A program made the translations under genes and the position numbers. From positions 372,001-436,000 of the forward strand of contig JAJGBQ010000001.1 in NCBI GenBank assembly GCA_022457065.1: a stretch of DNA of 64,000 bases, in the 5' to 3' direction. Below the pieces are notes generated by a model. That model was not told where the DNA came from and did no database searches. It saw only the letters and a program-made list of their open reading frames with translations. The DNA comes from Curvularia sp. ZM96 (taxonomy: Eukaryota > Ascomycota > Dothideomycetes > Pleosporales > Pleosporaceae). Shown here piece after piece: positions 10,725 to 21,619 of the stretch (position 1 is its first letter; each line of letters starts with the position of its first letter).

Positions 10725-12881
10725 ATGCAGCTCTCGAGACTCCTCCTGCACATTGCGTTGCTGCTGCTTCCCGTAGCGCTCGTCGGCACAACATGGCTGT
10801 ACCTGTACCCCATCTTCCACGGCTGCGGATTCCCCACTCCACCACCCACCCATGCGCAACCCCTTGCGCCGTTCCGCCTCCTGTCCCTCGGTGACCCCCA
10901 ACTCGAAGGTGACTCGTCGCTACCTGATCCCAATGCGCTTGTCTTCCCGTCCGTAGAACACCTCGTGGATGATCTGCGCGCTGCCACGGACTTTACAGAG
11001 AAGAAAGATATCGCCAAAGAAGCTGCCAAGGGCGTGACGAAGGATGTGCTCAAATGGCTCGAGGGCAAGAGAAAGGCAGTGGACCTCTGGGGCAATGACT
11101 GGTATCTTGCGCATATTGTGAGGAGTCTGAGGTGGTGGACTCAGCCGACGCATATTAGTGTCCTGGGAGACTTGCTGGGCAGTCAGTGGGTGACTGATGG
11201 CGAATTTAGCAAGCGTGCGGGGAGATACTGGAGTGTTGTTATGAGGGGGTTGGAGAAGGTGCCAGATTCTGTTTTTGGTATTGAGGAGGTTGAGGTCTTG
11301 GAGGAGGCTATGGAGACAAAGGCGGAGCAAAAGGCAAAAGACGGAGAGAGCAAGGTTGAAGATAAGGAAACAGAAGAAGCAGTTGCAGAGCAGGATAAGA
11401 ACGCAGAAGGCAAAGGGAAGGGTGAAGATGCTGGTGCAGCAGACCCCAGTGTGGAGCACAATGTGGAACAAGACGACAAAGAGGAAGATGGTGGACCGCA
11501 AGGCAAAAACAATGACGGTGAAGCAGAAGAGCCAGACAATGAGGAACAGAAGCCGGAGCGAAAGGCGTATTGGGGTGGTACAAAAGAAGTCCTCGGTGAG
11601 GACAAAGATTGGGAGAAGCGTGTCATCAACATTGCTGGGAACCACGACGTTGGATACGCAGGAGACATCGATCAGTCGCGTATCGAGCGGTTCGAACGGG
11701 CCTTTGGTAGCGTCAACTGGGACATATGGTTCACGCTGCCCGAGACGCTGCGCTCTAATGAGACGGCCGATGTATCTCGACGAAACACTGACAGACCACC
11801 GACCCTCCGACTCGTCGTTCTTAATTCCATGAATCTCGACGCACCTGCCTTTTCTCCAGACCTTCAGACCGAAACCTACAACTTTATGAACCACATCATC
11901 ACCAGCTCGCTTCCGGTCAGCGACAAAACACACGCCACCGTCCTCCTGACACATATCCCTCTTGAGAAAGAAGCTGGTACCTGCGTTGACAGTCCCTTTT
12001 TTGATTTCTTCGAGAGTGGGCATGGGGTCAAAGAGCAGAACATGCTTTCAGACTATGCTACCAAAACTGTCTTGGAAGGCATATTTGGCATGAGCTGGAA
12101 GAGGTACGTTGCTGGTTTGGGCATGGGCAGACGGGGCATCATTATCAATGGACACGACCATGCGGGTTGTGATGTCGTACATTATATCAGGCAGCGCGGT
12201 GTCGAAGATGGATGCCAGCCGGAAGAAATCAAGCAAGAGGATGCATACTGGCCAGTCAGTACGGCCAACGACACGCTGCTTACCACTTCAATGGATGTGG
12301 ATGCTGTGGATGCCAACATAGTTGCCGCCAACGACACTCTCGAACAAGACTCTCCGCTCCCCGACGCCACTTCTGAATCAGAATCTTCTACAGACTCTTC
12401 CGAGACAGCCGAGCAGCCCACTCCAGAACCTACAACACCAACATGGCGCGCCCGCCGCTTCCCGCACCGCCCTTACGACATCTCGTCTGACAACGAATGC
12501 ACAGACATTAACGCCTCCCCGCACATTCGCGAAATCACCCTCCGCAGTATGATGGGCGAGTACTCTGGCTACGCGGGGTTCCTTTCTGCATGGTTCGACG
12601 AGCAAAAGGGCGAAAAGGGAGAATGGGTGTTTGAATTTAGTACATGTGGGCTTGGGATCCAGCACTGGTGGTGGGGAATCCATGTTGTGGATTTGATCTT
12701 GGTGATTGCGCTGCTGAGTGCTGCTGTGGCAAGGGTGGTAGAGCAATCAGGAATGAAGCGGGAGCAGTCTGGGGGGTTGGATAGACAAGATGTGAGATTT
12801 GAAGGGAAGGAGAGGAGAATATACAGCGGTCCGAGTGGGAAGTCGGCTTCAGCGAAGGAGGTTACGGAGCGGAGGATATAG
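10725..12881 (+). CDS. TED1: Ted1/PGAP5-like membrane metallophosphoesterase
   Basis: Single-exon gene of 718 aa. The start at ATG 10725 (MQLSRLLLHIALLLL) gives an N-terminal signal anchor; the frame is open further upstream to 10563 but that part is not hydrophobic. Calcineurin-like phosphoesterase motifs occur in order: GDPQLEGD near 56, GDLLGS near 152, GNHDVGY near 304, LTHIPLEKE and GHDHAGCD near 475. A second hydrophobic helix lies near 648-672 (VVDLILVIALLSAAV), so the catalytic domain sits between two membrane spans facing the ER lumen. The family (yeast Ted1, Cdc1, human PGAP5/MPPE1) removes ethanolamine phosphate from GPI glycans before cargo export. An acidic/Lys-rich insert near 186-281 separates the second and third metal motifs. 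Ted1 versus Cdc1 is not fully settled. Confidence 0.85.
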   Translation: MQLSRLLLHIALLLLPVALVGTTWLYLYPIFHGCGFPTPPPTHAQPLAPFRLLSLGDPQLEGDSSLPDPNALVFPSVEHLVDDLRAATDFTEKKDIAKEAAKGVTKDVLKWLEGKRKAVDLWGNDWYLAHIVRSLRWWTQPTHISVLGDLLGSQWVTDGEFSKRAGRYWSVVMRGLEKVPDSVFGIEEVEVLEEAMETKAEQKAKDGESKVEDKETEEAVAEQDKNAEGKGKGEDAGAADPSVEHNVEQDDKEEDGGPQGKNNDGEAEEPDNEEQKPERKAYWGGTKEVLGEDKDWEKRVINIAGNHDVGYAGDIDQSRIERFERAFGSVNWDIWFTLPETLRSNETADVSRRNTDRPPTLRLVVLNSMNLDAPAFSPDLQTETYNFMNHIITSSLPVSDKTHATVLLTHIPLEKEAGTCVDSPFFDFFESGHGVKEQNMLSDYATKTVLEGIFGMSWKRYVAGLGMGRRGIIINGHDHAGCDVVHYIRQRGVEDGCQPEEIKQEDAYWPVSTANDTLLTTSMDVDAVDANIVAANDTLEQDSPLPDATSESESSTDSSETAEQPTPEPTTPTWRARRFPHRPYDISSDNECTDINASPHIREITLRSMMGEYSGYAGFLSAWFDEQKGEKGEWVFEFSTCGLGIQHWWWGIHVVDLILVIALLSAAVARVVEQSGMKREQSGGLDRQDVRFEGKERRIYSGPSGKSASAKEVTERRI

Positions 12882-13217
12882 CGTTTTTGGATGTAGACGA
12901 GTTGGTGCTAAATATATTGGAAGTTTTGCTTCTGAAGATTGGAAAGGAGTGAGGGGAAGCAAGAAGAGATCAAGTGCAGATTAACGTGAAGCGTGAGGGG
13001 TCTTTAAGAGAGTTTGATCATCCACTCACTTCTTGAAATTCGGCATAATCAAGACAACTATGAATTATTCTGGATAAACCTATGAATGTTTGCCATACAC
13101 ATCCTTATCATCCCTGCCTTCTTTTATCATCTCTTGTAAATTCTAGACGAACTACAACTGTCTAATGGTCTTGTTTTACAACACAGAGGGGAAACAGAGA
13201 TAGTCAATTGCCACGAT
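12882..13217. other. Convergent 3' regions
   Basis: Lies between the ends of two convergent genes. Only UTR-like sequence is seen. Confidence 0.5.
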
Positions 13218-15322
13218 CTAAACACTCAATGTCGCTGTCTTCTCCACCAACCCGCTATTCCTCGCATCCTCTTTAATCATTTCCGCAGCCCCTTCTCCAA
13301 TACCATACGCCACCATCTGCGTATGTCCATTGTTCACCTTCGGTATCGACGACACATCGGCCACCCTGAGACCGCGCACACCACGGACACGAAGGCGAGA
13401 ATCAAGCACCGCATTCGCATCATCAGGCTGACCCATGGCACACGTGCCCGAGGCATGATAACCTGCACGTTCCCCGTTAGCACTTCATCCAAAAAAAACT
13501 CCCCTACTCAAACAAAGAGGTAAAGAAAAACGCAACTCACATGTCGTGGCATGCTTCCTCACATACGGCTCCCACTCCTCCCTCTCTTTAAACTCATGAT
13601 GCCTCTCCCCCCTCGGCCAAGCACCCTTCACAACCCCCTTCGTCCCCTTCCCCTCCATGACAATCTCATTCGCCCACCTACACGCCTCACTCATCACCAA
13701 CATATCCAGCGGATGATCAAGGTACTTGTGATCGACGACGGGATTCTCCCTTGCATCGCTCGACGCCAGCTTCACACTGCCTCTGCTCTGCTGATTAAAC
13801 AGCAGCGCACACATGGCAAACGCATGTTGATTGTCGCCGGGGAAATCAGCGTATTGTTTGGGCCCGCCGTACAGTTCTGTGTTCCAGAACTCGACGTTGG
13901 GCTGCGAGGGCGCAAGGCCCATAGGGTCGCGGCCGGGGGCGCGGGGCGAATCGTTCCAGAGGGGATAGCTGGAGAGACGGTCATCTAGGCGGGCGTAGCT
14001 GAAGATGCCGAAGGGGAAGGTGGAGAGGACGCCGGTTTTTTGGTCTTTCCAGAGTTGGTACGAGGTGGCGAAGGCGTTGGAGTGGTAGGCGAGGTAGTCG
14101 TTTGTTAGGTTTGGCTCTGAGACTTCGTAGAAGAGGAAGCAGAGCTGGTGGGGTGAGTTAGTAGTGTTTTTTATGGTGAGGAGTAGGAGAACGTACGACG
14201 TGGTCCATGAGGTTGGCGCCCACACCGGGCAGATTGACGAGACAGTCGATGTTGTGTTTTGCGAGCTCTTCTTTTGGCCCGATGCCAGAGCGCATTAGGA
14301 TTGTTGGACTGCAGTAGGCACCGGCGCTGACGATGACTTCTTTCTTTGCTTGGTACGAGATCTGTTTGCCGGACTTTGAAATGGTGGCGACGCCTGTTGC
14401 GGTAAGCTCACCGTTTTCCTGGCTCAGGATGACTTTGTCGACGGTCACTTCAGTTTTGACGGTGATGTTCGCCCTCTTTTGGCCTTTGGTAATGAAGTCG
14501 GCGGCTGTGCTTCGGATACCCTGGTGTACTGTCCGCGGTACATCACCGCATCCGTGCGGTGTTTCGCCAGTGGAAAACATATCAGGATGGTATGGAAGTC
14601 CTTTTTCAACGAGACTGTCTCGTACTCGTTCTGAAATAGGAGCCAGGTCGTGCGGCTCAGTGTGGAGAGGACCTGATGTTCCATGGACTGAAAGGTCGGC
14701 CTTGTGCCAATCTTTCGGGTGAAATGTTTCAGCCTAGAACAATGTCAGTACATGTGAAGGTACATGAAGCAATATTAATATCTTGCCTTCTTCATGTATT
14801 CGAACATCTTATCACCAGTCCACTCATCCAGGCCCCAATCGTCGTAGTCTTGCTTCGTACCACGAATGCACAAAGTGCCGTTAACACCGCTCGAGCCGCC
14901 CAAGAACCGTCCCCTGCTGACTTTGACTTGACGGTTGTCAATCTTATCCATTGGTTCGGTAACAATGTTCCAATCCGTCTCGGAGTCGAAGTTCTGGCTC
15001 CATCTGCAAACCGTTCTAGTAAAGCTCTCAGGAAAATCATGGTTTAACTTACCCTCCTGCCATGTGAACATTCTCAAGATCTGCACTATCGGGTCCTGCT
15101 TCTAGTACAAGGATTTTCGCATTTGAGTCTTCGGCAAGGCGGCCTGCAATCACACAGCCAGCTGTACCACCACTGACAAGTATTAGCAAAGAAAAAAATT
15201 TTTAATATTGTGATGCCCCGCTTCTGCCTGAACAGCAAGAGCAAATCCACAGAATCTTACCCGCAAACAATGTAGTCATAAACCTCACTAGGATCAACCG
15301 AGTCGAAACGTTCAAGAGACAT
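13218..15322 (-). CDS. GMC-family FAD oxidoreductase (choline/aryl-alcohol dehydrogenase type)
   Basis: Six exons: 15322-15261, 15172-15053, 15003-14787, 14733-14197, 14144-13541 and 13462-13218, totalling 594 aa. The FAD dinucleotide motif is split by intron 1: YIVCGG joins GTAGCVIAGRLAED. Next come LVLEAGPDS, the GMC signature GRFLGGSSGVNGTLCIRG, VIVSAGAYCSPTILMRSGIG and the C-terminal HASGTCAMG and NNGHTQ motifs. H516 and H560 are the expected catalytic pair, spaced 44 residues as in aryl-alcohol oxidase. There is no signal peptide, so the enzyme is probably intracellular. Intron 3 (14786-14734) has a GC donor (AAG then GCAAGA) and the others are GT-AG. Substrate cannot be told from sequence; alcohols or choline are typical. 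Confidence 0.92.
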
Positions 15323-16946
15323 GATGGCAGCAGTATACTCTCCAGCTTAGAAGAAAAAAAGATCACTACAGCTCAACCTCATCGCAAAACTGGACATCTA
15401 TCATGCTCTATTTATATCGCTACTGCCAGCCTGGCTTAATGCGGAACAGTGCCGCAGCTCACCTGCAGCCATACATATGCAGCTCGTCGAGAAAATCCCA
15501 AAGATAGGCCCGCGGAGAGAATGATCTGCCGACTATCCGCCGCTAAGGATGAGCTCGAACAAGACCCAGCCAATACAATGAGTGAGGATCATCTACTATT
15601 GGGACATCATGCTGTGAATAGGCAGGTTGCCCCTTTTGTATCCACACGCAAGAACGGAATTCATCCCGGACTCGTGAATACAGCGTGGCTAGTTTGACGC
15701 ATGTCCTGCCCTTTATGTACTATCAGATGATCTTAGTAATGCCACCTCGGTTGTTGAAGCTTATTCCAGAGGGAAATGGTGCTGAGATGTGCGGATTAGG
15801 GCGCTACTACTGGTTGTTGTCTTTCCGCTATGTGGGGTGAAATGCGGGGTTGGCCCTTAGTCCGGGACCATGGTGATAGAGAAGTGGAACTGCTGAAAGA
15901 TTATGTGCATAAAACCCCAGTATCTTTCATGTGCGGTACATATGATGGTTGATAGTGGACGTCTACCGACGCGAAATCCGCTGGGGCTTGTCAGACGAGG
16001 CTTGAAGTCGAAAAGTGCTACGAACGATGTACATCTCACATACCTAATTCATCTTCAGATGCTCAAGATTGACGTGTACGTCTAATTTGCTCCATTCCCT
16101 GATATTAACTTTCATACAGAAGAACCTGCTTGTTCCTGTGCACAATACCTCAAACTTGAAACGATAATCACAGCTGCAAACCATCTTCAAGATTCGTCAT
16201 GAACGCCCAGCAAGTGTCTGATCCGTCTCTGTGACACTAAACAAAACAATAAAACCGAGTAAATATAATCTTGGCTCTTATTCAATCACACGTAAACAGG
16301 ACATTCATCACCGCATTCTCAATGCCAACCACAAGATAAACACTGCACAGACCCGTCCGTAAAACCACCCCCAGCCCAGCCCTACCCTCCCATCTGCGCC
16401 AACACCAAGCAACATCTAGACTCCGCACTCACCAGACCTTCGCATCAAGGCTAAGCAAGTCCAAGAAAATCCCCTGAGGCTCAGTCCGCGTTACAAGCAC
16501 GAACTGCCAAGTCCGCGTTCGAAACACCAACGCCTGCAGCTGGGCCAGGGCTCAAACCACGCGTGCGCCAGCATCCGCGCATCAAACACAACACCCACTA
16601 TTGTCTACTAACACAACCAATACAAACAGTAGAAGCTCCGGTGTCAAGCTCTCTTAGAGCAAGATGAAGCTCCGCGGCTAGGCTTGGCTCTGTGGATGCG
16701 CGTTTAGAGTACGAGGCTGTCTCGTGAGTAGTGTAGACAAGGTTGGACAAGGTGTATAGATGCCGTTTAACTCCCCACACTTTTTCTCCCTCTTCTCCTC
16801 CTTTCTTCTTCCTGTATACTGCGGTGCGGTTTCCTTCTTCTGCCTCCACACTTCGATTCGTTTTTTTTTGGCCGGTCCACTTCTTTCGTAATTAATTTTT
16901 ATTCTTTACTCCAATCTACGGTTTCTTGAGCACTATAAAACGAAAC
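15323..16946. other. Intergenic region between divergent GMC oxidoreductase and secreted hydrolase genes
   Basis: About 1.6 kb with no supported gene. The part from 16300 to 16600 is C-rich and the part from 16780 to 16920 is pyrimidine-rich, ending just before the hydrolase ATG, which is common for fungal promoters. Confidence 0.55.
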
Positions 16947-18074
16947 ATGTACAAGGTCATCGCCCTATCGTTGCTTGGCCTTACGGCCGCTCTGCCCCAG
17001 CGAAACCGAGGCAACGGCCGGGGTGGTAACCGTCAGCAAGCTACTGCTTTCCAGCAAGCTGCACAAATCCCCCAGGGCGTCTCCAGAGCTACCGATGGCT
17101 CCATGATTCTGGACGACACTGTCATGGTCAACAACCTGCCCATACGATTCAAGATATCTGCACCAGCAGACCAGTTCCTCCCGGCTTCAGGCGTACCTGG
17201 TGCCGCGGCCACATCGTCAGACGGAACTTTGGGCGCCAACGTTCTTCTTCACGGTGATGGAGGACAGAGCTTCTTCGACATGCCAAACCAGGCTGTGCAA
17301 GCCAACACCATGGGCGTTGCCCTCCTTGCACCTAACGAGAACCTCTTCTGGGGTGGAGGCTCCGGTCTGCAGCGAACAGACGGTGTAGCACACGCGCAAG
17401 CAGTCAACGACTTCATCCAAAACGAGCTGCCGCAGCGTGTTGCAGTGAACATGTCGAACATTGTCTTCACTGGTGTCAGCGGCGGAAGTCTTTTGATGAG
17501 TGGATTCTTCATCCCAGCGCAAATGCAGAACTTCGCCAACAGTGCTGTTGAGCTCAACTGTGGAGCGATGCCGCCGCAAGTTCAATTTCAAAACGCTGCC
17601 ACGGTCATGAGCCAGACAAGGATTCACTACCAGTCTACGCAGAGTGAGCTGACATTGCTGCAAGGCAGTATCCCGCAGGCTGTAGCGGCATACGAGCAGC
17701 TTGCAGCTGACGCGGGCTTGAATGCAAACCAGATTAACCAGTTGCAGACGGTGGACAACACGCCTGCTGGTGGACACTGTGAGTTTGATGGACAGGATTT
17801 TGTTTCTGGTGTGCAGACCATGTCTTCAAGCTACGCCAGTGTGATGCAGGGCGGCAATGGTGCGGTCAAAGGAATCGGTGCGCCAAGCACAGGCGTGGTC
17901 ACAACGGGTGTCGTTGGGAATGAGAAGTTGCAATTCACCGGCGGACGGAAGCGCTCAAACGAGGCTAGGGACATGGTACAGATGAGGTGGGCGCAAGAGG
18001 TTGAGGAAGAACCTGATTTCCGTATGTTGGCATGCGATCGGAGTTCGTGCTCAGGCAACGAGCCCGAAGCCTAA
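16947..18074 (+). CDS. Secreted alpha/beta-hydrolase-like protein
   Basis: Intronless, 375 aa. ATG 16947 begins a clear signal peptide (MYKVIALSLLGLTAALP), followed by an Arg/Asn/Gly/Gln-rich linker and then a globular domain. The core has LLHGDGGQSFF, resembling an HG oxyanion segment, and FTGVSGGSLLMSGF, a GxSxG nucleophile elbow with Gly-Val-Ser-Gly-Gly. A late AGGHCEFDGQD could supply the catalytic His. This fits the alpha/beta-hydrolase fold, but no closer family is recognised. The C-terminal 40 residues are charged and end in a Cys pair (CDRSSC). The substrate is unknown. Confidence 0.8.
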   Translation: MYKVIALSLLGLTAALPQRNRGNGRGGNRQQATAFQQAAQIPQGVSRATDGSMILDDTVMVNNLPIRFKISAPADQFLPASGVPGAAATSSDGTLGANVLLHGDGGQSFFDMPNQAVQANTMGVALLAPNENLFWGGGSGLQRTDGVAHAQAVNDFIQNELPQRVAVNMSNIVFTGVSGGSLLMSGFFIPAQMQNFANSAVELNCGAMPPQVQFQNAATVMSQTRIHYQSTQSELTLLQGSIPQAVAAYEQLAADAGLNANQINQLQTVDNTPAGGHCEFDGQDFVSGVQTMSSSYASVMQGGNGAVKGIGAPSTGVVTTGVVGNEKLQFTGGRKRSNEARDMVQMRWAQEVEEEPDFRMLACDRSSCSGNEPEA

Positions 18075-18376
18075 AGACCTAAACTTCAGTACATATGTTT
18101 CCTGGGCTTGTAATGCATCAGCACAAATAAATCTTCTCGTAACAGCTCAAGCAAATCTCCACATTTTATTGTCCATCAAGTCGAGTCAGTCAGCCATCAC
18201 TGGAAGTCGGGTACACGTTGTGGTTTGGTCGTAATGTTCATTTGACTGGTATTGTGAAGGTCGTCCCATTGCTAATCATAGCTGCAATGTCGTCGCCCAA
18301 ATCCTTCACCCCGTAAATGCATTTTCGCCGTGCCCGTAAACCCATGAATGTTATCGAAAGCAGGAAAAGAGACACC
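18075..18376. other. Convergent 3' regions of hydrolase and uL14 genes
   Basis: Only UTR-like sequence is seen between the two stop codons. Confidence 0.5.
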
Positions 18377-19026
18377 TCACATGACGACACCGGAGTTGGA
18401 GGCGATACGCTGGACAGGGTTAGCAGAGCTCTTTGCCGACAATCGTGTGTACATACCGGCCACAGCTCAGCGGCCTCCTTGGCAACGGGTCCAGTGATGG
18501 CAGAGCCCTTCATTTCACCCTTGGGGTTGACAATGACACCGGCGTTGTCCTCAAAGTACAGGTAGATACCGTCCGCCCGCCTCCAGGGCTTGCTCTGGCG
18601 GACAATGACGGCGGGCATGACCTTCTTCCTCAGCTCAGGCTTTCCCTTCTTGACGGTGGCCATGACCATGTCACCGGCACCGCCAGCGGGCAGGCGGTTG
18701 AGGCGCGCACCAATACCCTTGACGGAGATGATGTACAGGTTGCGGGCACCCGAGTTGTCGCAGCAGTTCATGACGGCACCGCTATACTTCCATTAGCCTT
18801 GTTCCTTGTATCTTTCTCTCGGCGCATTGTAGGCGGTTGTAGACTCGGCGAGCGGTCGCGGCGGGATCAAACGTACACTGGGAGACCAAGAGTCATCTTG
18901 AGCTTGTTACCGGAGGTAGAACCTCGACTGCATGTCCGTTAGCATCAATTCACTACACGACGGTACGTGACGTTTTTTTGTCTCGTCGGACTTGGGGGAA
19001 ACAACGTACCCGCGCTTTCCAGACAT
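18377..19026 (-). CDS. RPL23: 60S ribosomal protein uL14 (L23)
   Basis: Four coding exons: 19026-19010 (17 nt), 18927-18877, 18781-18457 and 18409-18377, giving 141 aa. The product reads MSGKRGRGSTSGNKLKM at the start, then LPVGAVMNCCDNSGARNLYI, VKGIGARLNRLPAGGAGDMV, KKGKPELRKKV and the conserved end ELWPRIASNSGVVM. This is the universally conserved uL14 of the large subunit, which lies at the subunit interface. Introns are 82, 95 and 47 nt with canonical ends. The first exon codes only five full codons plus two bases and the last only ten codons, typical of fungal ribosomal protein genes. Confidence 0.96.
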
Positions 19027-20666
19027 TTTGGCTGATTATCGGGGGGATTTTCGATTTGGCGGGTTTCGAGTGCGTCGTCGCTGAAGTTGTCGTGAGCTGC
19101 GTGAAGTTCAGCAGGTGGGTTGCGCCTCGCTAACGAAATTCTGTGTGCGTGGTCTGTGCGCGAGTTAGTGCAACACCTTGAGAGTTGGTGGAAGCGTGTA
19201 CTGTACATGTGATTCGCGATGGAATATCATAATGATTTTGAATGATGTTGCTACAGGGCGAGGCAATTCTTCGTTAATAGCATCAACAACTGTGGTTATG
19301 GTGCTTCAAGACGTGAAATTGAATTAATCGATTTGTCGGTCTAAGATGATTACAGGCTCTACGTCTATTCTATGTATCGCATTCAGTTATCTCAGTCATA
19401 CAATATGTTGAATGCAACATGCTGAACCACGGCTCTATGAATTTGGAGATATGTGGCCATAATCTTGTTGACCGATTTTCTATCCATGCTGTTGTCGCAG
19501 TCTTTCAGAACATCTACCATTCAAGAAATTGCTGGGTGCGTCCTTCTAAATGCTGTAATGAACTTTTGCTGTCATAAGTAAGGACAAGAGAAAAACACAA
19601 AAACTCTGATTTTTCAATAGGCACAGATCGAATCCTCAGTTTCTGCCTCTAAGTTGTACGTCTGAACATGTATTCTCGTATCTATTTTGTCTTTTGGAGG
19701 TATTCGAGAGCTGCATCAATCACAAGTAATTCTTATATTTTTGAGCGAGATACCCATTATGAAGACACATTGCTATGAGATCTGTTTGGACCGCATTTAC
19801 AATACCTCAATCAGTCGTTATGATAGTTGTTTGGATTTTCTCTACTAAAAATAGTCTAGATTGAAACGTAGTATCTCAACAGGAGTTTGTTTCAATTAAA
19901 GGCCGTGAAAGAAGGTTGTTTCGTGTATACCAAGGTTGCCCGTAGAAACGCCAACTTCTAAGCTCCTCCTCTGAAGCTCATAGCGTGGAAGATACAGCGC
20001 ATCCTCAAGAGCCGACACAATTTGAAATTGCTGCTCTACACATTTATTGCTGCTTGGAGTTTATAGCGAGGAATACCACCACTAAAGGGATTTCGATAAA
20101 ACTACGTAAGAAGGTCCAAAATTCCTAGGCTATAAAGTCGCTCCAATGCAAAATTCTTGCCACATGCCTAGGTAGTGTTGGGAGAATTACAGAGCAGTGC
20201 ACCTGCAGTAACACAAGTTGCTGAGGATGATAGGTCGCCCGCATCGCCAGTTCACCAGCCTTGAATCTATGGTACACTACCACATGTTTCGTCTACGTTG
20301 ATGCGCCAATAATTATCGGGGAAACAGGACCATTAGATGTGTCCAGTCGTTTGGGATACTTCACGGATGTTTTTCTTCGTATTTGCATGTTACATAGAGA
20401 CTTCTGCGTTAGTACTCGAACATATACGTACACTTAGCCTTTGTGTCATCTCTCAAGGCATGCGCGAATTTTCACCAAGTCTGCATTAGCATCGGCTCCA
20501 CACCCATGACTTGCATGGTCTGGGCCCGCCCACTCAGTTCGCCCCTGGAACGCAGAACCAAACTTCTCATTCTCGTGAAAATTTTTTTCTTTGCACTATA
20601 TTCCACGGAAAAAATAGTTCTTCCATCAAACATGCGTTCTTAGTTCGCTCGTTTCAACCATCCTAA
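19027..20666. other. AT-rich gene-free tract
   Basis: About 1.6 kb between uL14 and the tRNA gene. From about 19210 to 20440 there is no open frame above about 60 codons in either direction, and the composition is visibly richer in A and T than the rest of the window. It could be a decayed repeat or a RIP-mutated transposon remnant, but no terminal repeats or coding remnants were recognised. Confidence 0.5.
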
Positions 20667-20772
20667 GCATCGGTGGTTTAGTGGTAAAATTAGCCGTTGC
20701 CATCCGTCTGTTCAATCTCAAGAACAACAGGACAGTTTCGGCTAGCCCCGGGTTCGATTCCCGGCCGATGCA
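20667..20772 (+). tRNA. tRNA-Gly(GCC) with intron
   Basis: The acceptor 5' strand GCATCGG (20667-20673) pairs with CCGATGC (20765-20771), followed by discriminator A. The D arm is GTTTAGTGGTAAAAT. The anticodon stem AGCCG (20692-20696) pairs with CGGCT (20739-20743). The anticodon GCC is at 20699-20701, followed by A37. A 35-nt intron (20703-20737) lies at the canonical site between positions 37 and 38. The T arm is CCGGG-TTCGATT-CCCGG. The mature length is 71 nt, normal for tRNA-Gly. Confidence 0.95.
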
Positions 20773-20777
20773 TTTTT
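20773..20777 (+). terminator. RNA polymerase III terminator (T5)
   Basis: TTTTT directly follows the tRNA-Gly discriminator base, as expected for Pol III termination. Confidence 0.85.
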
Positions 20778-21619
20778 GCTTCCGGAGGCTCCTGGATAGT
20801 TGTGAGACGGGTTGTGGTGGGTGGTGTATCACGTGGTGGGAGAGAACGAACATGTCACGTGATTCACTCCGACGAACGTTTTTTTGCCCACCATATTAGT
20901 TTGAACCATGAGACAGTCTTTCTCTTCTATCTATGGCTATCCAAGCGTCACTTAATATTGTTTGATGCGAGGACTCTGTCTCAAGCATAAATACGTTCCA
21001 TTGATATGTGTATGCTTTCGAGTCTTACGTGAATTAACCTTTGAACTGCAACTGCTATTAAATCTACACTCACATGCTCGTAACTTGAAAGAAGAATTCG
21101 AACAATGCGTATCAAAACAACTACAATCTCAAAACAATATGTAACCTTGGCTATACCCTATCTTTGGGCAACAGATATGACGACGGTTAGGTGTCTACTA
21201 TAACAGACAGACCTCTCCGACCATTCTTAGATCCAGACAGTTATACTTTACAAGATTCCATAAATACAAACTCGCTTCCAGACCTGTCACGGCCTGGATT
21301 CCATTGTGCGCTCAAGATATCTAGCGAGCCTGAGTCCTTGGCTAGGTCTGGACAACGCAATATTGCCAACTCCAAAACAAGTCTATCGCCTCAATCCTAC
21401 CATTTTTATCCTGAATCTCTCTCTATAACTCTCTATCCCATTCGCAGAACGCGTGGTGAGTGTAGATAGTAGGAGCATTCATCCGCACTAACCCAACCCG
21501 GCTAGCGCGCATTCAATAATCGAAGGTCGAAATTCAGTTCATCCACCACAGCCCGCCGACGACATCGACACAACCAAGCCCCACACCCACACCCGTCCCT
21601 CACCTACACATCAGTCAAA
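20778..21619. other. Intergenic region between tRNA-Gly and eS21
   Basis: No gene is seen. The last 150 bases before the eS21 ATG are rich in C and A (ACACCCACACCC-like), consistent with a ribosomal-protein 5' UTR. Confidence 0.55.

Noticed and set aside
10920..12023. 367-codon minus-strand frame opposite the Ted1-like gene
   Set aside because: It is the antisense shadow of a Lys/Glu-rich coding region; the sense strand has all phosphoesterase motifs in order and the antisense product has no family features.
20626..20990. Protein frames over the tRNA-Gly gene
   Set aside because: The sequence folds as a complete tRNA with intron and Pol III terminator, which explains the region better.
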